Positions 26,366 through 35,617 of a stretch of DNA of 64,000 nt are shown piece after piece. The stretch spans positions 11,281 through 75,280 of the forward strand of contig UQKD01000018.1 in assembly GCA_900541585.1 (NCBI GenBank). Reading direction: 5' to 3'. A model generated the notes under the pieces. That model had not been told where the DNA came from. It saw only the letters and a list, made by a program, of their open reading frames with translations, and searched no databases. Numbering within the stretch: the first letter of the stretch is position 1; each line of letters starts with the position of its first letter. The position numbers and the translations under genes are program-made. The stretch comes from an uncultured Alistipes sp. (GTDB taxonomy: Bacteria > Bacteroidota > Bacteroidia > Bacteroidales > Rikenellaceae).

Positions 26366-27331
26366 TCAGCCGATCCAGCTCGTCAGGATTTTCATGCCGC
26401 CGTCGGGCGTGAAGGCGAGCGAACGGGCCGAAGCAGGAATCAGGACTGTTTCTCCCTGGTGCACCGGAACCGCTGCGCCGCTGTCGTCGGTGAGCGTGCC
26501 GCGGCCCTCGATGCAGATCGCCACGACGAACGAGTCGAGCGCCGAGAGGTCGAGCGTCTCGGGGCGGGTCAAATCGTAGAGCGACGTGGTGAAATAGGGG
26601 CACGACACCAGTTCCACGCGCGTGTCCTGCGCCGGCTCGTAATGGGTCCGGTAGTCGGGCAGCACGGTGTAGTCGATGGCGCCCTTCGCCAGTTCGGTGT
26701 GCAGTTCGCGGGTGTTGCCGTTGGCATCGCGGCGGTTGAAATCGTAGATGCGGTAGGTGATGTTCGAGGTCTGCTGGATTTCGGCGATGAACGACCCTGC
26801 GCCGATCGAATGCACGCGTCCCGCGGGCAGGAAGAATACGTCGCCCGGTGCGATCTTGTAGTCGGCCAGGATGTCCGTGATCGTATTGTCTCCGACGCTG
26901 GCCTCGTACTCGGCCGGGGTCACCTGTCTCGAGAAGCCCGAACGCAGGTGTGCGTCCTTATCCGCCGACACCACGTACCACATTTCGGTCTTGCCTTTGG
27001 ATTTGTGGCGTTCCCAGGCCAGTTCATCGTTCGGGTGCACCTGGATCGAGAGGTCCTGCCGGGCGTCGATGAACTTGATCAGCAGCGGAAACTCCTCGCC
27101 GAAGCGTTCGTAGTTGGCTTTGCCGAGCAGTGCGGCGCCGTGGCGGGCGATCAGCTCCGGGAGCGTCGTTCCGGCCTCGGGACCTTCGGCGACGACGGAT
27201 TCGTTGTCCTTGACGCCCGAAAGTTCCCAGCTTTCGCCGATGTTGCGCTGGTCGGTGGCGATCCCTTTGTAGGGGGCGATCTTCTCGCCGCCCCAGATCA
27301 GGGATTTCAGAATCGGTTGAAATTTATACAT
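26366..27331 (-). CDS. manA: Mannose-6-phosphate isomerase, type I
   Basis: A 321-residue class I phosphomannose isomerase (cupin) interconverting mannose-6-phosphate and fructose-6-phosphate. Zinc-site motifs are visible: QVHPND, KTEMWYV, and RVHSIGAG with the second His. Length fits the short bacterial form. It begins 13 bases after the ROK kinase stop, so the two share a promoter and may feed mannose or GlcNAc-type sugars into glycolysis. Confidence 0.93.
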   Translation of the reverse strand: MYKFQPILKSLIWGGEKIAPYKGIATDQRNIGESWELSGVKDNESVVAEGPEAGTTLPELIARHGAALLGKANYERFGEEFPLLIKFIDARQDLSIQVHPNDELAWERHKSKGKTEMWYVVSADKDAHLRSGFSRQVTPAEYEASVGDNTITDILADYKIAPGDVFFLPAGRVHSIGAGSFIAEIQQTSNITYRIYDFNRRDANGNTRELHTELAKGAIDYTVLPDYRTHYEPAQDTRVELVSCPYFTTSLYDLTRPETLDLSALDSFVVAICIEGRGTLTDDSGAAVPVHQGETVLIPASARSLAFTPDGGMKILTSWIG

Positions 27332-27344
27332 GGTCGATATACTT

Positions 27345-28451
27345 TTATGCGTTCTCTGCGTCGAGCTGGCTCAAAGCGAAAGCGTATGCGCCGACCGAAA
27401 TGGCCTGGCTCGCGCCGAGTTTCGAAACCATGACGCCGATGCGTTTCTGCGGGTCGTAGGCCACGTAGCGGTCCGTGCCGTAGACTTTCAGGGGCCGCTG
27501 CGCGCCCTTGGCGAATTGGCGGAACTCCGTTTCGTCGTCCAGGTCGTAGACCTTCATCTGCACGCGGTTGAGTTCCTCGCCGCCGATGGTATGCATCTTG
27601 CCGCGAAGCTCATTGAGCAGGGCGGGCATGATCCACTTGCGGGCTGCCGTGATGCCGCCGCCGATGACGATCAGTCCGTCCACCAGCGTCACGGCCGTAG
27701 CCATGGCGTCGCCGGCGATCTCGCCCAGTTCGGCGAAAGCCTTCCGGGCGGCTTCGGCGTCACCCGGACGTTTCCCGTCGGCGATTTCGCAAATCTCCTT
27801 GGGTTCGAACTTATGGTTCACGTCGCCCGACGCCTCGCCGTAGACGCGTTTGATGGCGCGCACGGCAACGCCCTCCTCGACGATCACCTCGGGCATCTTC
27901 TTGTGGCGCAGGCAGAAGGTCTCGACGCACGAGTTGTCGCCGCGGTTCAGCCGGTTGTCGATCACCAGCCCTACGCCGAAGCCCGTGCCGAAGGTGTAGC
28001 CGACGAGGTTTTTGTATTTCTTGGGGCTTCCCAGCGTTTCGAGCCGGGCGTTCACCTCGGGCAGCGCGCCTCCCAGCGCCTCGCCGTAGGCGAACAGGTC
28101 GCCGTCGTTGTTGATGTATACCGGGATGCCGAATTTCGCTTCGAGGAACGGACCCAGCGCCACGCCTTCGCGGAACGACGGAAAGTTCGGAAGATAGCCC
28201 CCGATGATGCCGTTCGGATAGTCGGCCGGGCCGGGGAATGCGAAGCTGATGGCTACGGGTTTTTCGGGCAGGCGGTCGATGACGGCCTGGAAACCTTCGA
28301 CCATCGCCGCGAGGCATTTGTCGAGGTTCTTCGCATGCGACGGGAGGGTGATCGGCTCCACAATGAATTTGTTGGCCTGCATGGCGCCGAACACGAGGTT
28401 CGTGCCGCCGGCGTCGAGGGTGATGACCACCCGGTTGTCATGGCTGTACAT
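27345..28451 (-). CDS. ROK family sugar kinase
   Basis: A 368-residue ROK protein. The ATP-binding LDAGGTNLVFG lies near the N-terminus, the sugar-binding segment NNDGDLFAYGEA and the GTGFGVGLVIDN motif follow. No helix-turn-helix is present, so this is a kinase and not a NagC-type repressor. The zinc motif of many ROK kinases (GHxxxxxxGxxCxCGxxGCxE) is not evident; only the region NSCVETFCLRH appears at that place. The substrate may be glucose, mannose or N-acetylhexosamine. The start at 28451 is preferred because the longer in-frame version overlaps the promoter. Confidence 0.85.
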   Translation of the reverse strand: MYSHDNRVVITLDAGGTNLVFGAMQANKFIVEPITLPSHAKNLDKCLAAMVEGFQAVIDRLPEKPVAISFAFPGPADYPNGIIGGYLPNFPSFREGVALGPFLEAKFGIPVYINNDGDLFAYGEALGGALPEVNARLETLGSPKKYKNLVGYTFGTGFGVGLVIDNRLNRGDNSCVETFCLRHKKMPEVIVEEGVAVRAIKRVYGEASGDVNHKFEPKEICEIADGKRPGDAEAARKAFAELGEIAGDAMATAVTLVDGLIVIGGGITAARKWIMPALLNELRGKMHTIGGEELNRVQMKVYDLDDETEFRQFAKGAQRPLKVYGTDRYVAYDPQKRIGVMVSKLGASQAISVGAYAFALSQLDAENA

Positions 28452-28490
28452 ATTGAGTAGTTTTGTTTGGATTGTCGGTGTTCCGGCAGA

Positions 28491-28521
28491 CAAAGATACA
28501 TAAAAATTGAACGGGAGCAAA
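28491..28521 (-). promoter_or_regulatory. Promoter of the ROK kinase-manA operon
   Basis: Minus-strand TTTG (28518-28521) and TATCTTTG (28491-28498), 19-base spacing. Confidence 0.8.
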
Positions 28522-28535
28522 ACCGAATTGCGCGG

Positions 28536-28567
28536 AAAAGGCCGGCGACTGCTGCCGCCGGCCTTTT
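28536..28567 (-). terminator. Terminator of the ilv operon
   Basis: A 12-bp perfect stem (AAAAGGCCGGCG and its complement) followed by T-run on the minus strand, 19 bases after the ilvC stop. Confidence 0.85.
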
Positions 28568-28586
28568 TCAGGACCCTTGCCTTGTG

Positions 28587-29633
28587 TCAGTTGTTTTCGG
28601 GACGCAGTTTGCGCACGACGGCGCCGGTCTGCCACATCTCGCTTTCGCGCATATCGCGCAGCTCCTCGTTGAGTTTTTCGCGGTAGTCGGGTTTGCTGTT
28701 CAGGTCGATCGAACGCTGGGCTTCGTTGCCGGCGGCCACCTCTCTGTACAGCTCTTCGAAAACGGGTTTCGTGGCGTCGCGGAATTTCTTCCACCAGTCG
28801 AGTGCACCGCGCTGGGCCGTGGTCGAACAGTTGGCGTACATCCAGTCCATGCCGTTCTCGGCCACGAGCGGCATGAGCGACTGGGTCAGCTCCTCGACCG
28901 TTTCGTTGAAGGCTTCCGAGGGGGTGTGTCCGTTGGCGCGCAGCGTGTCGTACTGGGCGGCGAAGATGCCCTGGATGGCGCCCATCAGCGTGCCGCGCTC
29001 ACCGGTGAGGTCGGAGTAGACCTCGCGCTTGAAATCGGTTTCGAACAGGTAGCCCGAACCCACGCCGATGCCCAGCGCCACGACGCGTTCGAAGGCGCGG
29101 CCCGTGGCGTCCTGGAATACCGCGTAGCTCGAATTGAGCCCGCGGCCCTGGAGGAACATGCGGCGCAGCGAGGTTCCCGAGCCTTTCGGGGCGATCAGGA
29201 TCACGTCCACGTCGGCCGGGGGTACGATGCCCGTGCGCTCCTTGTAGGTGATGCCGAAGCCGTGGGAGAAGTAGAGGGCCTTGCCCGGCGTGAGGTGCTT
29301 TTTGATTGAAGGCCATACGGCGATCTGCCCGGCGTCGGAGAGCAGGTACTGGATGATCGTGGCGCGCTCGGCGGCCTCCTCGATGCCGAAGAGCGTCTCG
29401 CCCGGAACCCAGCCGTCGGCCACGGCCTTGTCCCAGCTTTTGGAGCCTTCGCGCTGGCCCACGATGACCCTGAATCCGTTGTCGCGCAGGTTCAGCGACT
29501 GTCCGGGACCCTGCACGCCGTAGCCGATGACGGCGATGGTCTCGTCCTTGAGTGTTTCGAGCGCTTTTTTCAGAGGGAACTCCTCGCGGGTTACGACGTT
29601 CTCTTCGACGCCGCCGAAATTGATCTTTGCCAT
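28587..29633 (-). CDS. ilvC: Ketol-acid reductoisomerase (NADP+)
   Basis: A 348-residue KARI catalysing the second step of valine/isoleucine synthesis. The Rossmann motif (VIGYGVQGPGQSLNLRDNG), the SHGFGITYKE segment, IAPKGSGTSLR and the C-terminal metal-binding Glu/Asp (SDLTGERGTLMG, FNETVEEL) are visible. The length fits the bacterial class typical of Bacteroidetes. Last gene of ilvDBNC, 38 bases after ilvN, followed by a terminator. Confidence 0.97.
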   Translation of the reverse strand: MAKINFGGVEENVVTREEFPLKKALETLKDETIAVIGYGVQGPGQSLNLRDNGFRVIVGQREGSKSWDKAVADGWVPGETLFGIEEAAERATIIQYLLSDAGQIAVWPSIKKHLTPGKALYFSHGFGITYKERTGIVPPADVDVILIAPKGSGTSLRRMFLQGRGLNSSYAVFQDATGRAFERVVALGIGVGSGYLFETDFKREVYSDLTGERGTLMGAIQGIFAAQYDTLRANGHTPSEAFNETVEELTQSLMPLVAENGMDWMYANCSTTAQRGALDWWKKFRDATKPVFEELYREVAAGNEAQRSIDLNSKPDYREKLNEELRDMRESEMWQTGAVVRKLRPENN

Positions 29634-29671
29634 AGTTTTCGTGATTTTAAGTTTGTTATACGATCTGAAAG

Positions 29672-30223
29672 TTATTTTTCGTCTTTGTTGCCTTCTTCGT
29701 TGGATTCGGCCCTCAAACGGTCGATCTCCTCGAGGTATTCGTTCAGCAGCTCGCGCCGCGACTTGATGATGGCCACCGTGCCGCTGCGCACGAACTGCTG
29801 GACGCCGTGGGGTTGCAGCAACCTGAACAGCGCCTGCGTGTCGGCCTTGTGCCCGGTTTTCTCGACGACGATGTAGTCCTCGTCGATCTCCAGGATGCGG
29901 ACGTTGTGTTTGCGCACCAGCTGCTCGACGTTGCGGCTGCGGGTCACCTTGTAGAGGGCGATCTCCTGTTGCACGACCTCGTCGGGGGTGTAGACGAAGG
30001 TCTTCAGCACGTCGATCTTCTTCTCGACCTGCCGCACGAGTTTGTCTACCTGGTCGGGCGTGGTGCGGACCACGATGGTGAATTTGTGAATGCCCTGCAA
30101 CGCCGATTCCGAGGTCGTGAGGCTCTCGATGTTGACGTCGCGGCAGGTGAAGACGGTGGTGATCTGGCTCAGCAGGCCCACCTTGTTCTCCGAAAATACG
30201 GTGATGATGTATTCCTGTTCCAT
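29672..30223 (-). CDS. ilvN: Acetolactate synthase small (regulatory) subunit
   Basis: A 183-residue protein with an N-terminal ACT domain (ITVFSENKVGLLSQITTVFTCRDVNIESL) that binds valine and a C-terminal ALS_ss domain (EEIDEDYIVVEKTGHKADTQALFRLL). It activates and feedback-regulates IlvB. It starts 13 bases after ilvB. Slightly longer than the 160-residue E. coli IlvH because of a charged C-terminal tail. Confidence 0.93.
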   Translation of the reverse strand: MEQEYIITVFSENKVGLLSQITTVFTCRDVNIESLTTSESALQGIHKFTIVVRTTPDQVDKLVRQVEKKIDVLKTFVYTPDEVVQQEIALYKVTRSRNVEQLVRKHNVRILEIDEDYIVVEKTGHKADTQALFRLLQPHGVQQFVRSGTVAIIKSRRELLNEYLEEIDRLRAESNEEGNKDEK

Positions 30224-30236
30224 ACGCTGTTTCGTT

Positions 30237-31973
30237 TTACTCGAACCGGATTTCCGATACCGGGGCGCCCGCCGGGACCATCGGGAAAATGTTCTCTTCG
30301 CCCTCGACGCGCACCTCCAGCAGGAAGGCGCCTTCGGAGGCTTTCATGGCGGCGATGGCCTCGTCCAGCTCCTCGCGCCGTTCGACGCAGCGGTAGGCAA
30401 GGCCGTTGCCGCGGGCGATCAGCCCGAAATCGGGATTGACCATCTCCGTAAAGGAGTAGCGGCGGTCGTAGAACAGCTCCTGCCATTGGCGCACCATGCC
30501 GAGGAACGAGTTGTTCAGCAGGACGATTTTCACGGAAACGTGCGACTGGAAGATCGTGCCCAGTTCCTGAATGGTCATTTGCAGACCGCCGTCGCCGGCG
30601 AAGAGCACCACTTCGCGGTCGGGCGCTCCGAGTTTGGCCCCGATGGCCGCCGGAAGTCCGAATCCCATCGTTCCGAGACCGCCCGAGGTGACGATGCTGC
30701 GCGTGCGGCGGAATCCGAAATAGCGCGCGGCGTTCATCTGCTGCTGGCCCACGTCGGTCACCAGCACCGCGTCGTTTCGGTAGGCCCGGGCCACGGCGGC
30801 GACCGCCTCGCCCATGCGGATACGCCCCTCGGCGGGGTGCACGGCCTTGCGGATGACGGCTTCGTATTCGATCTTGTCGCAGGTCCTGAACCCTGCGATC
30901 CATTCGCTGTGGTCGCGTTTGCGGATACGCTCGGTGAGGAGCGGCAGGGAGCGTTTCACGTCGCCCACGACCGCCACGTCGGCCGGGATGATCTTGCCGA
31001 TCTCCGCAGGGTCGATCTCCAGGTGGATCACCTTGGCGTTGGCGCCGAAATGAGCCGGGTTCCCCGTCACGCGGTCGTCGAAGCGCATGCCCACGGCCAC
31101 GAGCAGGTCGCACTCCTGGTTTTTGATGTTGGGCCCGTAGTTGCCGTGCATGCCCAGCATGCCCACGTTTTGCGGATGGTCGGTCGGCAGGGCCGAGAGG
31201 CCCAGCAGGGTCGAGGCGGCGGGCATGCCGCTCTTGTCGAGCAGCGCCCGCAGTTCGGCTTCGGCGTTGCCCAGGATGACGCCCTGACCCACCATGACCA
31301 GCGGACGGCGGGCCTCGTCGATCAGCCGTGCGGCCTGGTCGATGCGTTCCGCATCGGGTGCAGGCGAGGGGAGGTAACTGCGGATCGAGGTGATTTTTTC
31401 GTAGCGGAACGGGGCTGTTCCGCACTGTGCGTCCTTCGTGATGTCGACCACGACGGGACCCGGACGGCCCGAACGGGCGATGTAGAAGGCCTTGGCGATG
31501 GCCGCGGGAATGTCTTCGGTGCGCTTGACCTGGCAGTTCCACTTGGTGACGGCCTGCGTGATGCCGACGAAATTGGTCTCCTGGAAGGCGTCGGTCCCCA
31601 GCAGCGTCGAGCCGACCTGCCCGGTGACGAGCACCAGCGGCGTGGAGTCCATCAGCGCGTCGGCCAGCCCCGTCACGGTGTTCGTGGCGCCGGGGCCGGA
31701 GGTCACGAGGCAGACCCCGACGCGGCCGCTGACCCGGGCGTAGCCCTGTGCGGCGTGTACGGCGCCCTGCTCGTGGCGCACGAGGATGTGGCGCAGGCGG
31801 TCGCGGTAGTCGTAAAGCGCGTCGTAAACGGGGATAATAGCGCCTCCGGGGTAGCCGAAGAGGGTATCTACCCCCTCGTGCAGAAACGATTCGATCAGGG
31901 CCTTCGATCCCGTCATCGAGGGGTCGGAGGCCGTGCGTCGGTCTTCGGACCGGGCGGATTGGGAGGTATTCAT
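30237..31973 (-). CDS. ilvB: Acetolactate synthase large subunit
   Basis: A 578-residue thiamine-diphosphate enzyme condensing two pyruvates (or pyruvate and 2-oxobutyrate). The catalytic Glu is in RHEQGAVHAAQGYAR; the FAD/middle domain and the ThDP/Mg motif GDGGLQMTIQELGT...NNSFLGMVRQWQ are intact. Gene order D-B-N-C with gaps of 13-38 bases indicates one transcript under the leader at 33853-34112. Confidence 0.96.
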   Translation of the reverse strand: MNTSQSARSEDRRTASDPSMTGSKALIESFLHEGVDTLFGYPGGAIIPVYDALYDYRDRLRHILVRHEQGAVHAAQGYARVSGRVGVCLVTSGPGATNTVTGLADALMDSTPLVLVTGQVGSTLLGTDAFQETNFVGITQAVTKWNCQVKRTEDIPAAIAKAFYIARSGRPGPVVVDITKDAQCGTAPFRYEKITSIRSYLPSPAPDAERIDQAARLIDEARRPLVMVGQGVILGNAEAELRALLDKSGMPAASTLLGLSALPTDHPQNVGMLGMHGNYGPNIKNQECDLLVAVGMRFDDRVTGNPAHFGANAKVIHLEIDPAEIGKIIPADVAVVGDVKRSLPLLTERIRKRDHSEWIAGFRTCDKIEYEAVIRKAVHPAEGRIRMGEAVAAVARAYRNDAVLVTDVGQQQMNAARYFGFRRTRSIVTSGGLGTMGFGLPAAIGAKLGAPDREVVLFAGDGGLQMTIQELGTIFQSHVSVKIVLLNNSFLGMVRQWQELFYDRRYSFTEMVNPDFGLIARGNGLAYRCVERREELDEAIAAMKASEGAFLLEVRVEGEENIFPMVPAGAPVSEIRFE

Positions 31974-31987
31974 GGTAAGAGCGGTTT

Positions 31988-33808
31988 CTATTCTTCGTCG
32001 ATAATACGTACGGCTCCCTTGTCGGCCGAACTGACCAGCCGTGCATAGGCGCGCAGCGACGCCGGAACGCGGCGGTCACGGTCGGCGGGGCGGAAGCGCT
32101 CCTGTGCGGCCATGCGGGCGGCGATCTCCGCGTCGTCGGCCAGAAGGCGGATCGAACGGCGGGGGATGTCGATCTCGATCTCATCGCCCGTGCGGACGAC
32201 GGCGATCTCCCCGCCCGAGGCGGCCTCCGGCGAGACGTGGCCGATCGAAAGCCCCGAGGTTCCGCCCGAGAAGCGTCCGTCGGTGATCAGCGCGCAGGCC
32301 TTGTCGAGGTGTTTCGACTTGAGGTACGACGTGGGGTAGAGCATTTCCTGCATGCCCGGGCCGCCCTTGGGGCCTTCGTAGCGGATGACGACCACTTCGC
32401 CCGGCTGCACCTCGTCGGCGAGGATGCCGTTCATGGCCTGCTCCTGCGATTCGTAGACCCGCGCCGGTCCGCGGAAGACGAACAGTTTTTCGTCCACACC
32501 GGCGGTTTTCACCACACAGCCCGAGCGGGCGATGTTGCCCGTCAGCACGGCCAGTCCGCCGTCGCGGAAATAGGCGTGCTCCGCGTCGCGGATGCAGCCC
32601 GTGGCGCGGTCCGTGTCCGGTTCGTCGTAATAGGAGTGCTGGGCGCCGAGTTCGCGGCTGTAATGGCCGGCCGGGGCGCTCAGCGCCCGGCGACGGGCGG
32701 CGTCGGTGACTGCCGGGCTGAGGATGTCGCAGGCCGTGATCGCTTCACCCAGCGTGCGTCCTTCGACGCGCAGCGCCGAGGTGTCGAGCAGTCCGGCGCG
32801 GTCGAGTTCGCCCAGAATGGCGAAGATGCCTCCGGCGCGGTTGACGTCCTGGATGTGGTAGTGCGAGTTGGGTGCGACCTTGCAGAGCACCGGAACCCGG
32901 CGCGAAAGGCGGTCGATGTCCTGCATCGTGAAGTCCACTTCCGCCTCGTGGGCCACGGCCAGCAGATGCAGGACCGTGTTGGTCGAGCCGCCCATGGCGA
33001 TGTCGAGCGACATGGCGTTTTCGAAGGCGGTTTTCGTGGCGATCGAGCGCGGAAGCACCGAATCGTCGCCCTTGAAATAGTAGCGTTCGGCGTTGCGGAC
33101 GACGAGCGCCGCGGCGTCCTCGAACAGCCGGCGGCGGTTGGCGTGCGTGGCTACGATCGTGCCGTTGCCCGGCAGCGAGAGGCCCAGCGCTTCGGTGAGG
33201 CAGTTCATCGAGTTGGCCGTGAACATGCCCGAGCACGATCCGCAGCCGGGGCAGGCGCAGCGTTCGATCTCGGCGATCTCCTCGTCGCTGCACGCGTCGT
33301 CGGCGCCCATTACCATGGCGTCGATCAGGTCGACGCTGCGGTCGCGGAACTTCCCGGCCTCCATCGGCCCGCCCGATACGAAGACCGTGGGGATGTTGAG
33401 CCGCATGGCGGCCATCAGCATGCCGGGGGTGATCTTGTCGCAGTTGGAGATGCAGACCAGTGCGTCGATCTTGTGGGCATTGGCCATGTATTCGACGCTG
33501 TCGGCGATGATTTCGCGCGAAGGCAGCGAGTAGAGCATGCCGTCGTGGCCCATGGCGATGCCGTCGTCGACGGCGATGGTGTTGAACTCCGCGGCGAAGC
33601 ATCCGAGGGCTTCGATGCGCTGTTTGACGTATTGGCCGATTTCGTGCAGGTGTACGTGCCCCGGCACGAGCTGGGTGAACGAATTGGCGATGCCGATGAC
33701 CGGCCGGCCGAACTGTTCTTCGCGCATGCCGTTGGCGCGCCAGAGGCTCCTGGCTCCCGCCATCCGGCGGCCCGTCGTGGTGACGGCGCTTCTGAGTGTG
33801 TGTTTCAT
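31988..33808 (-). CDS. ilvD: Dihydroxy-acid dehydratase
   Basis: A 606-residue iron-sulfur dehydratase for the third step of branched-chain amino-acid synthesis. Cluster-binding Cys residues are seen in [12 protein letters not shown] and [17 protein letters not shown]; the C-terminal [20 protein letters not shown] is diagnostic. First structural gene of the operon; the start codon is 45 bases after the leader terminator. Confidence 0.97.
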   Translation of the reverse strand: MKHTLRSAVTTTGRRMAGARSLWRANGMREEQFGRPVIGIANSFTQLVPGHVHLHEIGQYVKQRIEALGCFAAEFNTIAVDDGIAMGHDGMLYSLPSREIIADSVEYMANAHKIDALVCISNCDKITPGMLMAAMRLNIPTVFVSGGPMEAGKFRDRSVDLIDAMVMGADDACSDEEIAEIERCACPGCGSCSGMFTANSMNCLTEALGLSLPGNGTIVATHANRRRLFEDAAALVVRNAERYYFKGDDSVLPRSIATKTAFENAMSLDIAMGGSTNTVLHLLAVAHEAEVDFTMQDIDRLSRRVPVLCKVAPNSHYHIQDVNRAGGIFAILGELDRAGLLDTSALRVEGRTLGEAITACDILSPAVTDAARRRALSAPAGHYSRELGAQHSYYDEPDTDRATGCIRDAEHAYFRDGGLAVLTGNIARSGCVVKTAGVDEKLFVFRGPARVYESQEQAMNGILADEVQPGEVVVIRYEGPKGGPGMQEMLYPTSYLKSKHLDKACALITDGRFSGGTSGLSIGHVSPEAASGGEIAVVRTGDEIEIDIPRRSIRLLADDAEIAARMAAQERFRPADRDRRVPASLRAYARLVSSADKGAVRIIDEE

Positions 33809-33852
33809 CTTTTCGTTTTCGTTTCAGTCTCCCGCCGGGTCTGGTCCTGCAA

Positions 33853-33883
33853 CAAAAAAAACCTTTCCCCGGTGGGAGAAAGG
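33853..33883 (-). terminator. ilv attenuator terminator
   Basis: On the minus strand CCTTTCTCCC pairs with GGGGAAAGG and is followed by eight T (33853-33861 region). It lies between the leader peptide and ilvD. The same 5' strand (33874-33883) can pair perfectly over 10 bases with 33913-33922, forming a competing antiterminator. Confidence 0.85.
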
Positions 33884-33912
33884 CTTTATTTTTCAATCAA
33901 TTATACACGCCA

Positions 33913-33922
33913 CCTTTCTCCC
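33913..33922 (-). promoter_or_regulatory. Antiterminator strand of the ilv attenuator
   Basis: On the minus strand GGGAGAAAGG, 1 base after the leader stop codon, is an exact complement of the terminator's 5' arm (33874-33883). A ribosome at the leader stop would cover it; a ribosome stalled on Ile/Leu/Val codons would leave it free. Confidence 0.8.
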
Positions 33923-33923
33923 G

Positions 33924-33989
33924 TTATCTCCGAAGGACGACGAGCAGCAGGGTAATGACGTGAATATTCGAATGATTCAGGGCGTTCAT
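33924..33989 (-). CDS. ilv leader peptide
   Basis: A 21-residue leader peptide too short for normal gene finding. Residues 9-19 read IHVITLLLVVL, so 9 of 11 are Ile, Val or Leu. It starts with ATG at 33989, about 85 bases downstream of the predicted transcription start, and ends 1 base before the antiterminator strand. It is a sensor of charged Ile-, Leu- and Val-tRNA for the ilvDBNC operon, in the same way as E. coli IlvL. Confidence 0.88.
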   Translation of the reverse strand: MNALNHSNIHVITLLLVVLRR

Positions 33990-34080
33990 AGCCGGTTTTC
34001 TGTGTTTGTTTTCAGCGACAGTGCATCCGCGTGCAGGGCAAGTCCGCTTGTTATGCCGGGTGCTTTCTGTCTGACTATGG

Positions 34081-34112
34081 CAAAGATATGGATATTAAAT
34101 CAGTTGAACAAA
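34081..34112 (-). promoter_or_regulatory. Promoter of the ilv leader and operon
   Basis: Minus-strand TTTG (34109-34112) and TATCTTTG (34081-34088) separated by 20 bases, a consensus match. Confidence 0.85.
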
Positions 34113-34392
34113 TAATTTCCTAAAAAAATTTAATATTGTAACAGTCCGAAAGCAGATTCTTTTCTGAAGTTCTCAACTGTGCGTGGCGGTTCGTGTTTGC
34201 TTACAATCTGAAACCTGTATTTTGGCTTCCGGATGCAGTTTACGGGCGTTTTCCTTCTGTGGCCCGGTTGGTATGCGCCGAACGGCTTTCATTTTTATTC
34301 CCGGAACTATTTTTGCAGCCCTTTTGTACTACTCCTATATATATAAAGGGCTGTCCGTGCAGCTGTGGGCTGCTTACAAATTGTTATATGGA
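34113..34392. other. Intergenic stretch between the ilv and thr promoters
   Basis: About 280 AT-rich bases. A possible second plus-strand -7 element (TATTTTTG, 34308-34315) is seen without a good -33 box. Short open frames here have no recognisable product and no promoter support; I see no gene. Confidence 0.5.
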
Positions 34393-34424
34393 TTTGGATT
34401 ATTAAAATATTTGTTTTATATTTG
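34393..34424 (+). promoter_or_regulatory. Promoter of the thr leader
   Basis: TTTG (34393-34396) and TATATTTG (34417-34424), 20-base spacing. The predicted transcription start nearly coincides with the first ATG of the leader peptide, so the message may be leaderless. Confidence 0.75.
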
Positions 34425-34430
34425 CCGATG

Positions 34431-34571
34431 ATGGTTACCAAACGGCATAACACGACGACTGGGCGAGGTTGCGGATTTATCGGCAATCCCGTCGGTTGTG
34501 CTTATACCGGTATCTTCACGACCACTACAACTACCGCGACGACTACCACGACCCCCGTGGGGGTTCAGTAG
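34431..34571 (+). CDS. Threonine-rich thr operon leader peptide
   Basis: A 46-residue peptide (ATG at 34431; another ATG lies directly before it). Near the C-terminus 11 of 12 residues are Thr (codons 34518-34553), after earlier NTTTG and followed by PVGVQ. It lies 104 bases upstream of thrB on the same strand, as expected for a threonine-sensing leader like E. coli ThrL. A short hairpin (ACCCC/GGGGT, 34550-34563) overlaps its last codons. No U-tailed terminator is visible before thrB, so the way the signal is passed on is unclear. Confidence 0.8.
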   Translation: MVTKRHNTTTGRGCGFIGNPVGCAYTGIFTTTTTTATTTTTPVGVQ

Positions 34572-34675
34572 TCAATATTCCGTCCGCATACCCGCGTGTG
34601 CACATTCCGGCCAAGGCTGCCGGAGCGGAAGCAGAAAATCAGACAACGGTAGTTCAATTCATCAAAAAAATTGGT

Positions 34676-35602
34676 ATGAAACATAGTAAGGTTTTCGCGC
34701 CGGGAACGGTCGCGAATCTGGGGTGCGGTTTCGATGTGATGGGGCTTACGCTCGACGGCGTGGGCGACGTGCTGGAAGTGGGCGTTGCGGAAAACGCCGA
34801 GGGATTCGAAATCCGTAACCGCAGCGGGGTGGAACTCCCCGGAAATGTGGAGGAAAACGTCATTACGCCCGCCGTACGGGCTTTGCTCGAAGCCTACGGC
34901 CGTCCGGTGCGGGTCGAGGTGGAGATTCTCGAAAAGATCGCTCCCGGCAGCGGCATCGGGTCGAGCGCCGCCTCGTCGGCCGCCGCCGTCTACGGCGTCA
35001 ACGAATTGCTGGGCCGCCCGTTCTCGGGCAAGCAGCTGGTGGAATTCGCCATGATGGGCGAGGCGCTGAACGGCGGTACGCCCCATGCCGACAACGTCGG
35101 TCCGGCGCTGTTGGGCGGCGTGGTGCTGGTCCGCGGCTACCGGCCCTTCGATATCGTGCGGCTGCCCGTGCCCGACAACTTTTTCTACGCCGTGGCACAT
35201 CCCGGCATCGTGGTCAGCACCAAGGAGGCGCGCGAGGTCCTGCCGAAGCAGATTCCCCTGTCGGATGCCGTTGAGCAGTGGGGCAACGTCGGCGGACTGG
35301 TCGCCGGGTTTGCGCTGCGGGACGTGGCGCTGATCGGCCGTTCGATGCACGATGTCGTGGCGGAGCCGTACCGCAAGGGATTCATCCCCGGGTACGACGC
35401 GCTGAAGGAATGTGTGCTGGCCGGGGGCGCGCTGGCCATGAACATCGCCGGATCTGGCCCCTCGGTCTTCGCGCTGGCCTCAAGCTACGAGGCTGCCGTG
35501 CGGATTTCCGAGGAGATGAAGCGGCATTTCGAAGGGCAGGGAATCGGGTGTAACATCTATGCGGGCCGCGTGTCGAACGCCGGGGCGCGGGTTGTCGAAT
35601 AG
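34676..35602 (+). CDS. thrB: Homoserine kinase
   Basis: A 308-residue GHMP kinase phosphorylating homoserine. The GHMP signature PGSGIGSSAASSAAAVYG is present, along with the N-terminal VFAPGTVANLGCGFDVMG and C-terminal NIAGSGPSVFALAS. The start at 34676 matches family proteins; the open frame extends further upstream but that is leader sequence. It precedes thrC by 15 bases. The usual aspartokinase/homoserine dehydrogenase gene thrA is not next to it. Confidence 0.96.
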   Translation: MKHSKVFAPGTVANLGCGFDVMGLTLDGVGDVLEVGVAENAEGFEIRNRSGVELPGNVEENVITPAVRALLEAYGRPVRVEVEILEKIAPGSGIGSSAASSAAAVYGVNELLGRPFSGKQLVEFAMMGEALNGGTPHADNVGPALLGGVVLVRGYRPFDIVRLPVPDNFFYAVAHPGIVVSTKEAREVLPKQIPLSDAVEQWGNVGGLVAGFALRDVALIGRSMHDVVAEPYRKGFIPGYDALKECVLAGGALAMNIAGSGPSVFALASSYEAAVRISEEMKRHFEGQGIGCNIYAGRVSNAGARVVE

Positions 35603-35617
35603 CAAAAACGAAGGACG

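Noticed and set aside
34183..34431. Short plus-strand frames between the ilv and thr leaders
   Set aside because: Hydrophobic chance translations; no consistent promoter or family. Only the Thr-rich peptide that follows is supported.
34550..34563. An intrinsic terminator in the thr leader
   Set aside because: The stem has only 5-6 base pairs and no following U-run, so it cannot be called a terminator.
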